NCBI GenBank assembly: GCA_958402445.1
Contig: CATXTO010000059.1
Location: 1 to 9,039 of the forward strand
Origin: an uncultured Eubacteriales bacterium
GTDB taxonomy: Bacteria; Bacillota; Clostridia; Oscillospirales; Oscillospiraceae
Length of the DNA: 9,039 nt
Reading direction: 5' to 3'
Part shown: positions 1 to 6,529 of the stretch, one piece after another
How positions within the stretch are numbered: the stretch's first letter is position 1
Layout: the number at the start of each line of letters is the position of its first letter
The notes under the pieces: model-generated
Databases searched by the model: none
Seen by the model: only the letters and a program-made list of their open reading frames with translations
What the model was told of the DNA's origin: nothing
Translations under genes and position numbers: made by a program

Positions 1-172
1 GGGCGACCGCAGGTCGCCCCTACGGTCCCGAATTAGGCTGTACCCTGTCGGGGCGTGCTTCGCACGCCCGCCGGGGCTCCGTTGTGGGAAGCAGCCTAGG
101 CGGGCGACCGAAGGTCGCCCCTACGGTTCCGTTCCGGAGAGGTTTCCAGACGGTCGCCCGCAGGTCGCCCGT
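1..172. repeat. Cluster of four 19-bp palindromic repeats upstream of aroC
   Basis: Three perfect hairpin units with 8-bp arms and a 3-nt loop are visible: 1-19 (arms GGGCGACC/GGTCGCCC, loop GCA), 51-69 (GGGCGTGC/GCACGCCC, loop TTC) and 102-120 (GGGCGACC/GGTCGCCC, loop GAA). The first and third are followed by CTACGG. A fourth site, 152-170, has the same length and loop GCA, but both arms read GGTCGCCC, so it is a direct rather than inverted repeat. The same family recurs at 6057-6529 and 8715-9039. The cluster begins at the window edge and may extend further upstream. No gene and no convincing promoter is visible in 1-205, so aroC may be transcribed from outside the window. Confidence 0.9.
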
Positions 173-217
173 ACAGTTCTGAATTTTACATTGAATCTAT
201 AACACAGGAGGCAAGCC

Positions 218-1309
218 ATGAGCAGCGTATACGGCACGCTCCTTCAAGTATCCATATTCGGCCAGTCCCACGGCCCGGCGGTGGGGGTGGTGCTGGACGG
301 CCTGCCGGCGGGGCTGCCCCTGGACCTGGAGCGGCTCCAGGCCTTTCTGGACCGGCGGGCCCCCGGGCGGAGCCCCTGGACCAGCTCCCGGCGGGAGCCG
401 GACCAATTGGAGGTGCTGTCCGGCCTTTTGGCGGGGCGCACCTGCGGCGCGCCCCTGGCCATGCTCCTCCGAAACGCCGACCCCAGGCCGGCGGACTATG
501 TGGACCAGAGGACCTTGCCCCGGCCAGGTCACGCGGATTACCCGGCCTCCGTCAAATGCGGCGGGTTCCAGGACGCCGCGGGGGGCGGCCATTTCTCCGG
601 CCGGCTCACGGCCCCCCTGTGCGCCGCCGGGGGCGTCTGCTTGCAGGCGCTGGAGCGGGTGGGGGTCCGGGTGGGCGCGCACCTGCTGTCCGTAGGTCCC
701 GTGGAGGACCCGGCCTTCGATCCCCTTGCCCCGGAGCTGGAGGCGCTCCTGGGCCGGGCCTTTCCCGCCCGCTCGGAGCAGGCGGCATCCGCCATGCAAA
801 AGGCCATTTTGCAGGCGGCGGAGCAGGGCGACAGCCTGGGCGGCGTCATCGAATGCGCCGCCACCGGCCTAGCCGTGGGTCTGGGCGAGCCCCTGTTCGG
901 CGGCCTGGAAAATCGGATCGCCCAGGCGGTTTTCGCCATCCCCGGGGTCAAGGGCCTGGAGTTCGGCAGCGGCTTCGCCGGGGCCCACAGCCGGGGCAGC
1001 GAGAACAACGACGCCTATTGCACGGACGGAAGCCAGATTCGGACCCGCAGCAACCGGGCCGGTGGCATCCTGGGGGGTCTGGCCACGGGGATGCCCCTGG
1101 TGCTCCGGGCGGCGGTGAAGCCCACCGCCTCCATCGCCCTGCCCCAGCAGACCGTGGACCTGGCCACAGGCCGGTCCGCCTGCCTGGAGCTCCGGGGTCG
1201 CCACGACCCCTGCATCGCCCCCCGGGCCGTGCCCTGCGTGGAGGCGGCGGTGGGCCTGGCCCTGTACGACGCCTATCTGGAGCTGAGGGCCCGGCCCGTC
1301 ACGGATTAG
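218..1309 (+). CDS. aroC: Chorismate synthase
   Basis: The 363-residue product matches chorismate synthase, the FMN-dependent enzyme that turns 5-enolpyruvylshikimate-3-phosphate into chorismate, the last step of the shikimate pathway. Visible family motifs are the N-terminal FGQSHGPAVGVVLDGLPAG signature with its conserved His, RREPDQLE followed by SGLLAGRTCGAPLA, RPGHADYPASVKCGG, GGGHFSGRLTAPLC, the SENNDAY and RTRSNRAGGILGG blocks, KPTASI, and near the C terminus GRHDPCIAPRAVPCVEA. Length is normal for the bacterial enzyme and no key block is missing. The ATG start is fixed by AGGAGG at 206-211, six bases upstream. It is first in a run of aromatic pathway genes on the same strand; 62 nt separate it from the chorismate mutase gene, which uses its product. 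Identification is secure; only the transcription start is unknown. Confidence 0.97.
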   Translation: MSSVYGTLLQVSIFGQSHGPAVGVVLDGLPAGLPLDLERLQAFLDRRAPGRSPWTSSRREPDQLEVLSGLLAGRTCGAPLAMLLRNADPRPADYVDQRTLPRPGHADYPASVKCGGFQDAAGGGHFSGRLTAPLCAAGGVCLQALERVGVRVGAHLLSVGPVEDPAFDPLAPELEALLGRAFPARSEQAASAMQKAILQAAEQGDSLGGVIECAATGLAVGLGEPLFGGLENRIAQAVFAIPGVKGLEFGSGFAGAHSRGSENNDAYCTDGSQIRTRSNRAGGILGGLATGMPLVLRAAVKPTASIALPQQTVDLATGRSACLELRGRHDPCIAPRAVPCVEAAVGLALYDAYLELRARPVTD

Positions 1310-1371
1310 GTAGAGGCAAAGGATTCACAATGTAGCTTCAGGTTTTTGGAGGAACAGGAGGGAGAAGGCCC

Positions 1372-1890
1372 ATGGATTTACAGGATTTGCGCCGGGCCCT
1401 GGACCAGGTGGACGGGGAAATCACAGCCTTATTTTGCCGCCGCATGGAGCTTTCCAGTCAGGTGGGCCGGTGGAAGCGGGAGGCTGGGGTCCCGATGTGG
1501 GACCCGGCGCGGGAGGGCGAGAAGCTGGAATCCGTCTCCGCCCAGGCGGGGCCAGAGCTGGCGCCCCAGGCCCGGGCTCTGTACCGGCTGCTGTTTGCTC
1601 TGAGCCGGGGCCGGCAGGCACCGGTTCCTGCCGATTTGCCCGCCGGGGCCGTGGGAAGGATGCGACTGGCTCTGCTTATAGACCCGGCGGCCCTGCCCGC
1701 CCTGCTGGCCCAGCTCTCGGCCCTGGACGGGACGGTGGCGGAGCTGACCGTCCGGCCCTGCGGGGTCGGATACCTGGAGGCGACCCTGACCCTGGAGGAG
1801 CTTTCCGGCCCGGAAGCGGCCCGGCTGCCGGGTCTGCTGGCCCAGCTATGCCAGGTGCAAAGCCTGGACTTTGCCAGGGAGGCGCCGTAA
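1372..1890 (+). CDS. Chorismate mutase (AroQ class) with C-terminal ACT-like domain
   Basis: A 172-residue protein. Residues 1-82 align with the all-helical AroQ-class chorismate mutase domain of E. coli PheA, which converts chorismate to prephenate. The active-site set is present in order: R7, R24, K35, D44, R47, E48, S78 and Q82 (compare R11, R28, K39, D48, R51, E52, S84, Q88 of the E. coli domain). After a short Ala/Pro/Gly linker, residues 97-172 (MRLALLIDP, then ALPALLAQL and LTVRPCGVGYLEATL) look like an ACT domain, the phenylalanine-sensing module of P-proteins. The prephenate dehydratase domain that normally lies between them is absent. RBS AGGAGG at 1356-1361 supports the ATG. Its stop overlaps the next start by one base (TAATG). 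The mutase call is firm; the ACT call rests on pattern only and Phe control is inference. Confidence 0.88.
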   Translation: MDLQDLRRALDQVDGEITALFCRRMELSSQVGRWKREAGVPMWDPAREGEKLESVSAQAGPELAPQARALYRLLFALSRGRQAPVPADLPAGAVGRMRLALLIDPAALPALLAQLSALDGTVAELTVRPCGVGYLEATLTLEELSGPEAARLPGLLAQLCQVQSLDFAREAP

Positions 1891-3137
1891 TGCGGTGCGG
1901 ACTCCTGGGCCGCCGCCTGGGCCACAGCTACTCCCCCCAGCTCCACCGGTTTTTCGGGGACGATTCCTATTCCCTCTGGGAGGTGGAGCCCCAGGACCTG
2001 GAGGACTTTCTGCGCAAGGCGCCCTTCCACGGGCTCAACGTGACCACCCCCTACAAGAGGGCCGTGGCGCCGTTTTGCCAGGCTCTGTCGGAGACCGCCC
2101 GGCGGACCGGCAGCGTGAACACGATCCTGCGCCGGCCCGACGGGACCCTGGAGGGGCACAATACGGACTGCGCCGGTTTCCGGGCCGCCCTGGACCGGTG
2201 CGGCGTAGAGCCGGCGGGGAAGAAGGTCCTGGTTCTGGGCAGCGGAGGCGCCGCCGCGGCGGTGCTGGAGGTCCTGCGGGGCCGGGGCGCCCGGGCGGTG
2301 TGCATCTCCCGCCGGGGACCCGACCACTACGGAAATCTGGACCGGCACCAGGACGCTGGGCTTCTGGTCAACGCCACGCCGGTGGGCATGTTTCCCCAGA
2401 CGGACCGGGCGCCCCTGGACCTGACCTGCCTGCCCCGTCTGGAGGCGGTTCTGGACCTGATCTACAACCCGGCCCGCACCCGGCTGCTGGCCCAGGCGGA
2501 GGAGCTGGGCCTTGCCTGGGAGAACGGCCTTGCCATGCTGGCCCAGCAGGCCCGGCGCAGCGCGGAGCTGTTCACCGGGCGGCGCATTCCGGAGGCCCAG
2601 GGGGAGCTGGCCCGGCGGGCCCTGTCGTGCCAAATGGAGAACTGGGTGCTTTTGGGTATGCCCGGCTGCGGCAAGACCACCCTGGGCCGGGCCCTGGCGG
2701 CGGAAACCGGCAGGCCCTTTGTGGACACGGACCAGGCCCTGGAGGAGAGAACCGGCCAAAGCATTCCGGCGCTTTTGGCCGCCCGGGGGGAGGCAGCCTT
2801 CCGGGACCTGGAGACGGCGCTTTTGGCGGAGGTGGGCCGGGGCTCCGGCCAGGTCATCGCCACGGGGGGCGGCTGCGTGCTGCGGCCGGAGAATCTCCCC
2901 CTTTTGCGGCAGAACGGCAGGCTTCTGTGGGTGCGACGGCCCCTGCAGCTCCTGGAGACCCGGGGCAGGCCCCTGTCTCAGGGCGGGGACCTAGAGGCGA
3001 TGTACCGCCGCCGGCGGGATCGGTACGCCCGGTTTTGCAGTCTGCAAATGCAAAACACAGACACCATCGCGGCGGGCGTCCGCCGGGCAAAGGAGGCGTT
3101 TTTGTGCAGTTTCTCGTGCTCAATGGACCTAATTTAA
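1890..3137 (+). CDS. aroE-aroK: Fused shikimate dehydrogenase - shikimate kinase
   Basis: One 415-residue reading frame carries two pathway enzymes. Residues 1-245 are AroE (NADPH-dependent 3-dehydroshikimate to shikimate): HSYSPQLH, NVTTPYK with catalytic K56, GSVNT, GHNTDCAGF with D93 (the K-to-D spacing of 37 equals that of E. coli K65/D102), the nucleotide loop GSGGAAAA at 117-124, NATPVGM at 161-167, and a C-terminal MLAQQARRSAELFTG. Residues 250-415 are AroK (ATP-dependent 3-phosphorylation): Walker A GMPGCGKTT at 256-264, D279/D281, R305 in FRDLE, the ATGGG loop, and the lid-region RGRPL plus YRRRRDRYARF. There is no stop or frameshift between the halves. An internal ATG at 2634 could in principle restart AroK, but no ribosome binding site precedes it. 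The start overlaps the previous stop by one base, implying translational coupling. AroE's NADP half is short, which I recall as common in clostridia. Confidence 0.93.
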   Translation: MRCGLLGRRLGHSYSPQLHRFFGDDSYSLWEVEPQDLEDFLRKAPFHGLNVTTPYKRAVAPFCQALSETARRTGSVNTILRRPDGTLEGHNTDCAGFRAALDRCGVEPAGKKVLVLGSGGAAAAVLEVLRGRGARAVCISRRGPDHYGNLDRHQDAGLLVNATPVGMFPQTDRAPLDLTCLPRLEAVLDLIYNPARTRLLAQAEELGLAWENGLAMLAQQARRSAELFTGRRIPEAQGELARRALSCQMENWVLLGMPGCGKTTLGRALAAETGRPFVDTDQALEERTGQSIPALLAARGEAAFRDLETALLAEVGRGSGQVIATGGGCVLRPENLPLLRQNGRLLWVRRPLQLLETRGRPLSQGGDLEAMYRRRRDRYARFCSLQMQNTDTIAAGVRRAKEAFLCSFSCSMDLI

Positions 3138-3577
3138 ATTTTCTGGGTCACCGGGAGCCCCAAATCTACGGCATCCAATCCTACGAGGCCCTGGAGGATT
3201 TTGTCCAGGCCGCGGCCCGGGAGGCGGGCTGCCAGGTCACAATCCGCCAGACCAACCACGAGGGGGTTTTGGTGGACTGGATTCAGCAGGCTTGGGGCTC
3301 GTATGAGGGCATTATCCTGAACCCCGCCGCCTACACCCACACCAGCGTGGCCATTCTGGACGCCCTGCGGGCGGTGAATCTGCCCGCGGTGGAGGTGCAC
3401 CTGTCGGACGTGGGCCGGCGGGAGGCCTTCCGAAGGGTCTCCTACCCAGGGCTGGCGTGCCTGGCCTGCTTCCAGGGCCTGGGCTTCGAGGGCTACCGCC
3501 GGGCCATCTACTTTTTGCGGGACCACCTGCTGGCCCGGACCGGCGGCCAGCTGGAATCAATGGAACGGCCCTTGTAA
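3104..3577 (+). CDS. aroQ: Type II 3-dehydroquinate dehydratase
   Basis: A 157-residue product that dehydrates 3-dehydroquinate to 3-dehydroshikimate, the substrate of the AroE domain encoded just upstream. The type II family motifs are all present: LNGPNLNFLGHREPQIYG near the N terminus with the active-site Tyr in IYG, RQTNHEG, NPAAYTHTSVAILDAL with the catalytic His, EVHLSDV followed by REAFRRVSY, and a terminal GFEGYRRAI. Length is close to the usual 145-150. The start is a GTG at 3104, chosen because AGGAGG at 3091-3096 lies seven bases upstream and the second residue onward fits the family; no ATG is available before the first motif. The gene begins inside the end of aroE-aroK, overlapping it by 34 nt in another frame. 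Type II here is unrelated to the AroQ-class chorismate mutase despite the shared name. Confidence 0.95.
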   Translation: MQFLVLNGPNLNFLGHREPQIYGIQSYEALEDFVQAAAREAGCQVTIRQTNHEGVLVDWIQQAWGSYEGIILNPAAYTHTSVAILDALRAVNLPAVEVHLSDVGRREAFRRVSYPGLACLACFQGLGFEGYRRAIYFLRDHLLARTGGQLESMERPL

Positions 3578-3619
3578 AAGGCGGCTGGGAGCCGGACCAG
3601 GGGGAAAGGAGGCGCGGCC

Positions 3620-4309
3620 ATGCGAAATATTCCCGTATTTACCTGCCCCGCCGGGACCGCCACCCTGGTATTGCAGGAAATCCCGTTTCGGGGCCTAGCC
3701 TATGTTCAAATCCGGGGGGCGGAGCCGGGCCGGCTGGGGGAGCTGCTGAAGGACTGCGCGGCCTTTTGCCGCGCGGCGGGCGCGGAACGGGTGCTGGCCG
3801 CCGGACATCCGGGGCTGGCGGCGTATCCCCTGTACACGGAGCTCTGGCGCATGCGCGCGCCCCGGTCCGCCGTGCCGGAGACCGACGCGGCGCTGCGGCC
3901 CTTGCTCCCGGAGACCGGGGAGGCGTACCGGGCGCTGTACAACCGGGGCATGGCCCAGGTGCCCGGGGCCGTCACCTGCAGGCCGGAGGACCTGCCCCGG
4001 CTGCTGGAGCAGGGCGGCTGTTATTTCGTGTATCGAAAAAGTCTGCTTTTGGGTCTGGGGCAAATGGAGGGAAACCGGCTGCTCAGTCTGGTTGCCGCCC
4101 GCCCCGGAGCGGGAAGCGACGTGGCGGCGGCGCTGCTGAGCGCGGCGGACGCGCCGTTTTTCGAACTGGAGGTGGCGGCCCAAAACCGGCGGGCGGTGGC
4201 GCTTTACACCCGCCTGGGCTTCTCTTTTGTGGAGCGGACGGAGCGGTGGGTCGAGCTGCCGCCGGCCGTTGGGCAGACAGACGCCCCTGTTGCATCCTCT
4301 GAATCTTAA
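3620..4309 (+). CDS. GNAT-family N-acetyltransferase, substrate unknown
   Basis: A 229-residue protein. The C-terminal stretch FFELEVAAQNRRAVALYTRLGF (with VERTERW after it) is the typical last strand-helix-strand of a GNAT acetyltransferase, including the N-R-A-x-x-L-Y-x-x-x-G-F pattern. The N-terminal half (ATLVLQEIPFRGLAYVQI, then FCRAAGAERVLAAGHPGLAAYPLYTELWRM) looks like a second, degenerate or lineage-specific GNAT-like half. No residues reveal the acceptor. The ATG start is well supported: AAAGGAGG at 3605-3612 ends seven bases before it. It lies 42 nt after aroQ with no terminator between, so it probably shares the aro transcript, but nothing in the sequence ties its reaction to aromatic synthesis. 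No clear terminator follows it; a new promoter begins about 40 nt downstream. Confidence 0.8.
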   Translation: MRNIPVFTCPAGTATLVLQEIPFRGLAYVQIRGAEPGRLGELLKDCAAFCRAAGAERVLAAGHPGLAAYPLYTELWRMRAPRSAVPETDAALRPLLPETGEAYRALYNRGMAQVPGAVTCRPEDLPRLLEQGGCYFVYRKSLLLGLGQMEGNRLLSLVAARPGAGSDVAAALLSAADAPFFELEVAAQNRRAVALYTRLGFSFVERTERWVELPPAVGQTDAPVASSES

Positions 4310-4325
4310 TGTATGTCATAAATAA

Positions 4326-4344
4326 TTTAACGATAAACGTTAAA
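4326..4344. promoter_or_regulatory. Inverted repeat upstream of the DUF2975 promoter, candidate operator
   Basis: Arms TTTAACG (4326-4332) and CGTTAAA (4338-4344) are exact reverse complements separated by ATAAA. The repeat sits six bases upstream of the -35 box at 4351 in a conspicuously AT-rich patch of a GC-rich window. The nearest regulator is the Cro/C1-type protein encoded two genes on at 5019-5234, so autoregulation is a natural inference, but binding is not shown by the sequence. Confidence 0.5.
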
Positions 4345-4350
4345 AATAGG

Positions 4351-4379
4351 TTGACAAACAGGACGGTGAGGGCTATACT
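4351..4379 (+). promoter_or_regulatory. Sigma-A type promoter for the DUF2975-HTH operon
   Basis: The -35 box TTGACA (4351-4356) is a perfect consensus match and the -10 box TATACT (4374-4379) has one mismatch, separated by exactly 17 bases. Transcription would start near 4386, giving a leader of about 48 nt before the ATG at 4434. It is the clearest vegetative promoter on the + strand of the window and separates this unit from the aro operon. Confidence 0.85.
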
Positions 4380-4433
4380 GGGTTCCATCAGAGTCGACTG
4401 CGAAATTCAGTACGCCATGAGAGGATGTTGGAT

Positions 4434-5009
4434 ATGAAGCAAGTAAATCGTTTGGCCCGTGGGGCTGCAAGGATCTTAGAGGTGGTCCACTGGAGCGGCG
4501 CGGCGGCGGCTTTTGCCGTGCTGATCGTTTCGATTGTCGCCCGGGGCTGGTTATGCACGGCCCTGACGCCCCTGGCGCCGAAATTGAGCGACGGCCTGTC
4601 TGTCTACGGCTTTTCGCTGCTGGTAACCCAGGCGGATGGAGCCATCAGCCCCCTGGCAATCACCCTTTTTTCCCTGACTGCGGTTCTGCTTTTTGCGTTG
4701 ATGGCTATGGTGTTTCGAAATGTGTCCCTGATTTTTCAGACGGCGCGGGGGAAAACATGGTTTGCTAAGGGCAGCACCCCGTTTCAGGGAGATATCACCA
4801 GAATGGTGCGGGAAATGGGGATCTTTTATCTTGGAATACCGGTCCTAGGCTTTTTGATGAGCATTCTATGCCGGTTGCTCCTGGGCCCGGAGGGCGCAGA
4901 GGTCAGCGTGAATCTGCAGGGTTTTGTAACGGGGGTTCTGCTGCTCTGCCTCTCCCAGGTTTTTGCCTACGGCACCCGGCTCCAAAATGACGTGGACGGA
5001 CTTCTGTAG
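4434..5009 (+). CDS. DUF2975 family integral membrane protein
   Basis: A 191-residue membrane protein with four hydrophobic segments: about residues 15-37 (LEVVHWSGAAAAFAVLIVSI), 71-93 (PLAITLFSLTAVLLFALMAM), 129-149 (IFYLGIPVLGFLMSILCRLL) and 162-180 (FVTGVLLLCLSQVFAYG). The conserved-looking loop between helices 2 and 3 (RGKTWFAKGSTPF) and the overall plan fit the DUF2975 family, whose biochemical role is unknown to me. It is paired with a small Cro/C1 regulator ten bases downstream, the usual arrangement of this family (YoaS/YozG in Bacillus). Two ATGs are possible, 4425 and 4434; 4434 is preferred because GAGAGG at 4419-4424 directly abuts the first but is nine bases from the second. It has its own promoter at 4351-4379. 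Family assignment is likely, function unassigned. Confidence 0.78.
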   Translation: MKQVNRLARGAARILEVVHWSGAAAAFAVLIVSIVARGWLCTALTPLAPKLSDGLSVYGFSLLVTQADGAISPLAITLFSLTAVLLFALMAMVFRNVSLIFQTARGKTWFAKGSTPFQGDITRMVREMGIFYLGIPVLGFLMSILCRLLLGPEGAEVSVNLQGFVTGVLLLCLSQVFAYGTRLQNDVDGLL

Positions 5010-5018
5010 GCCGGCGGA

Positions 5019-5234
5019 ATGGGAAAAATTGTGCTGCGGCTGGACCGCAAGATGGTGGAGCGAAGAATCTCTTTGCAGGAGCTGGCCGACCAGGTCGGGA
5101 TCTCCAACGTCAACCTATCGAAAATTAAAAACAACCGGGTCACCGCCATCCGCTTTTCCACACTTGCCGCTATCTGTCAGGCCTTGGATTGCGAGGTGGG
5201 CGATATTCTGGAGTTTCAAAGGGAGGATGTGTAA
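5019..5234 (+). CDS. Small Cro/C1-type (YozG-like) transcriptional regulator
   Basis: A 71-residue protein that is essentially one helix-turn-helix domain: RISLQELADQVGISNVNLSKIKNNR forms the HTH, followed by RFSTLAAICQALDCEVGDILEF, the usual closing helices of the HTH_26/YozG-like Cro/C1 group. It should bind DNA as a dimer. The start at ATG 5019 gives the N terminus (a few residues, then VLRLDRKM) expected for the group, although the upstream GGCGG is a poor ribosome site; with only nine bases from the DUF2975 stop, translational coupling is likely. The inverted repeat at 4326-4344 next to the operon promoter is a candidate target. Such pairs probably make a membrane-linked regulatory unit, but what is sensed and which other genes respond cannot be read from the sequence. 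Confidence 0.88.
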   Translation: MGKIVLRLDRKMVERRISLQELADQVGISNVNLSKIKNNRVTAIRFSTLAAICQALDCEVGDILEFQREDV

Positions 5235-5278
5235 GCGGCGCATTGGCATGGACGAGTCTGTCGCCTTTGGAGGATTTC

Positions 5279-5307
5279 GTATAATTTCCCTCTGATTACA
5301 GATACTA
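5279..5307 (+). promoter_or_regulatory. Possible sigma-G promoter of spoVT
   Basis: GTATA at 5279-5283 fits the sigma-G -35 pattern GHATR, and GATACTA at 5301-5307 fits the -10 pattern CATNHTA in six of seven positions, with 17 bases between. It lies about 50 nt upstream of the ATG. spoVT is sigma-G dependent in Bacillus subtilis, which favours the reading. A TATAAT at 5280-5285 overlaps the -35 and could instead be a vegetative -10, but no good -35 lies 17 bases before it. Confidence 0.45.
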
Positions 5308-5357
5308 GGTTCGGAAAAGGGCAGAACACCAAGAAGAAATCTGGAGGCGAAAGTGAT

Positions 5358-5900
5358 ATGAAGGCAACAGGCATCGTCCGCCGCATCGACGATTTGGGGC
5401 GGGTGGTGATCCCCAAGGAAATCCGCCGTACCCTGCGGATTCGGGAGGGAGATCCCCTGGAAATTTACACGGAGAAGGACGGCGGCGTCATTTTTCGGAA
5501 GTACTCCCCCATGGGAGATTTGCAGGACTTCGCGGCCCAGATCTGCGAGTCCATTGGAAAAAACACCGGCCGGATTGCGGCGGTGGCGGATCGGGATTCC
5601 ATCATCGCCCTGTCCGGCGCGCCCCGGCGGGAGCTCATGGACAAGCGGAATTCCGCGGACCTGGAGAACCTGATGGAGCAGCGGAAAAGCTACCGCTACA
5701 TGCCCGGAGACGTGAAGCTGCGGGCCGTGGACGGCTCCGACAAGTACCATCTGGGCGTGGCCGCCCCCATTCTCTCGCAGGGAGACCTGATGGGCTGCGT
5801 CATGCTGCTCATGGACGAGACCGAGGAGCCGCCTGCGGAACCGGACCAGAAGCTGGTTTTGACCGTGGCCGGCTTCCTGGGAAGGCAAATGGAGACCTAA
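5358..5900 (+). CDS. spoVT: Stage V sporulation protein T, forespore transcription regulator
   Basis: A 180-residue protein, almost the same length as Bacillus subtilis SpoVT (178). Residues 1-50 are a textbook AbrB/SpoVT swapped-hairpin DNA-binding domain: ATGIVRRIDDLGRVVIPKEI, RTLRIREGDPLEIYT, and GVIFRKYSP. The remainder, with GKNTGRIAAVADRDSIIALSG, then MEQRKSYRY and LGVAAPILSQGDLMGCVMLL, matches the GAF-like C-terminal domain of SpoVT rather than the short AbrB tail. In B. subtilis it is a tetrameric regulator acting in the forespore during late sporulation, tuning sigma-G genes. The ATG is ten bases after GGAGG (5343-5347). It has a possible sigma-G promoter upstream and a strong hairpin after its stop, so it appears monocistronic. 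Its presence indicates an endospore-forming lineage. Confidence 0.95.
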   Translation: MKATGIVRRIDDLGRVVIPKEIRRTLRIREGDPLEIYTEKDGGVIFRKYSPMGDLQDFAAQICESIGKNTGRIAAVADRDSIIALSGAPRRELMDKRNSADLENLMEQRKSYRYMPGDVKLRAVDGSDKYHLGVAAPILSQGDLMGCVMLLMDETEEPPAEPDQKLVLTVAGFLGRQMET

Positions 5901-5920
5901 GTGCGCAACAAAGCAAGTCA

Positions 5921-5957
5921 AGCAGGGGCCGGAACGCCATGCGTTCCGGCCCCTGCT
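5921..5957 (+). terminator. Strong hairpin after spoVT, likely terminator
   Basis: A perfect 17-bp stem runs from 5921-5937 to 5941-5957 with the 3-nt loop CAT, 20 nt after the spoVT stop. The arms begin AGCAGGGGCC and end GGCCCCTGCT. The following bases (GTTGTGG) are only weakly T-rich, so it may act as a stalling or stabilising hairpin rather than a classical intrinsic terminator. Bases 5958-6056 hold nothing I can recognise. Confidence 0.75.
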
Positions 5958-6056
5958 GTTGTGGAAGAAGTTCGCGGCGCAAAGGGTTCGGAGGGAAGGA
6001 AGGAGCCGAAGCGACCTTTGCCCGCCGTGGCGGCGGTCTAGTGCAGGAGGCGTAGG

Positions 6057-6529
6057 GGGCGGCCAAGGGCCGTCCCTACGAAGGATTGGCGGGCGTGCAA
6101 AGCACGCCCCTACGGGGGAAGCGACGGGAGAGCGCAGCTCGCCCCCACAGGGGAAGCGGCGGGCGAGCACAGCACGCCCCTACAGGGGAAGCGGCGGGCG
6201 AGCACAGCACGCCCCTACGGGGGAAGCGACGGGAGAGCGCAGCTCGCCCCCACAGGGGAAGCGGCGGGCGAGCACAGCTCGCCCCTACAGGGGAAACGGC
6301 GGGCGAGCACAGCACGCCCCTACGGGGGAAACGACGGGCGAGCACAGCTCGCCCCTACAAGGGAAGCGACGGGCGAGCGCAGCTCGCCCCTACAGGGGAA
6401 ACGGCGGGCGAGCACAGCTCGCCCCTACAGGGGAAACGACGGGCGAGCACAGCTCGCCCCTACAGGGGAAACGGCGGGCGAGCACAGCTCGCCCCTACGG
6501 GGGAAGCAGCGGGCGTGCAAAGCGCGCCC
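6057..6529. repeat. Tandem array of about 14 palindromic units, 35-bp period
   Basis: Thirteen units start at 6091, 6126, 6161, 6196, 6231, 6266, 6301, 6336, 6371, 6406, 6441, 6476 and 6511, exactly 35 bp apart, preceded by a more diverged 34-bp unit at 6057. Each unit is a 19-bp hairpin (8-bp arms, 3-nt loop, consensus GGGCGAGC-ACA-GCTCGCCC) plus a 16-nt linker of the form CTACAGGGGAAACGGC. Units 2 and 5 are identical and units 1, 4 and 7 share linker variants, suggesting a 105-bp three-unit superperiod from segmental duplication. The first and last units (6091, 6511) carry a different arm (GGGCGTGC with loop AAA). There are no spacers, so this is not CRISPR. Both strands stay open over long stretches only because the unit lacks stop codons. 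No gene is called here. Confidence 0.93.

Noticed and set aside
1..180. Intrinsic terminators or a promoter for aroC
   Set aside because: The hairpins lack T runs. TATAAC at 198-203 is too close to the ribosome binding site and has no -35.
2634..3137. Separate aroK gene starting at the internal ATG
   Set aside because: No ribosome binding site precedes 2634 and the frame is continuous with aroE, so a fusion is simpler.
6057..6529. CRISPR array
   Set aside because: Units are contiguous, with repeat and linker equally conserved and no unique spacers; no cas genes are present.
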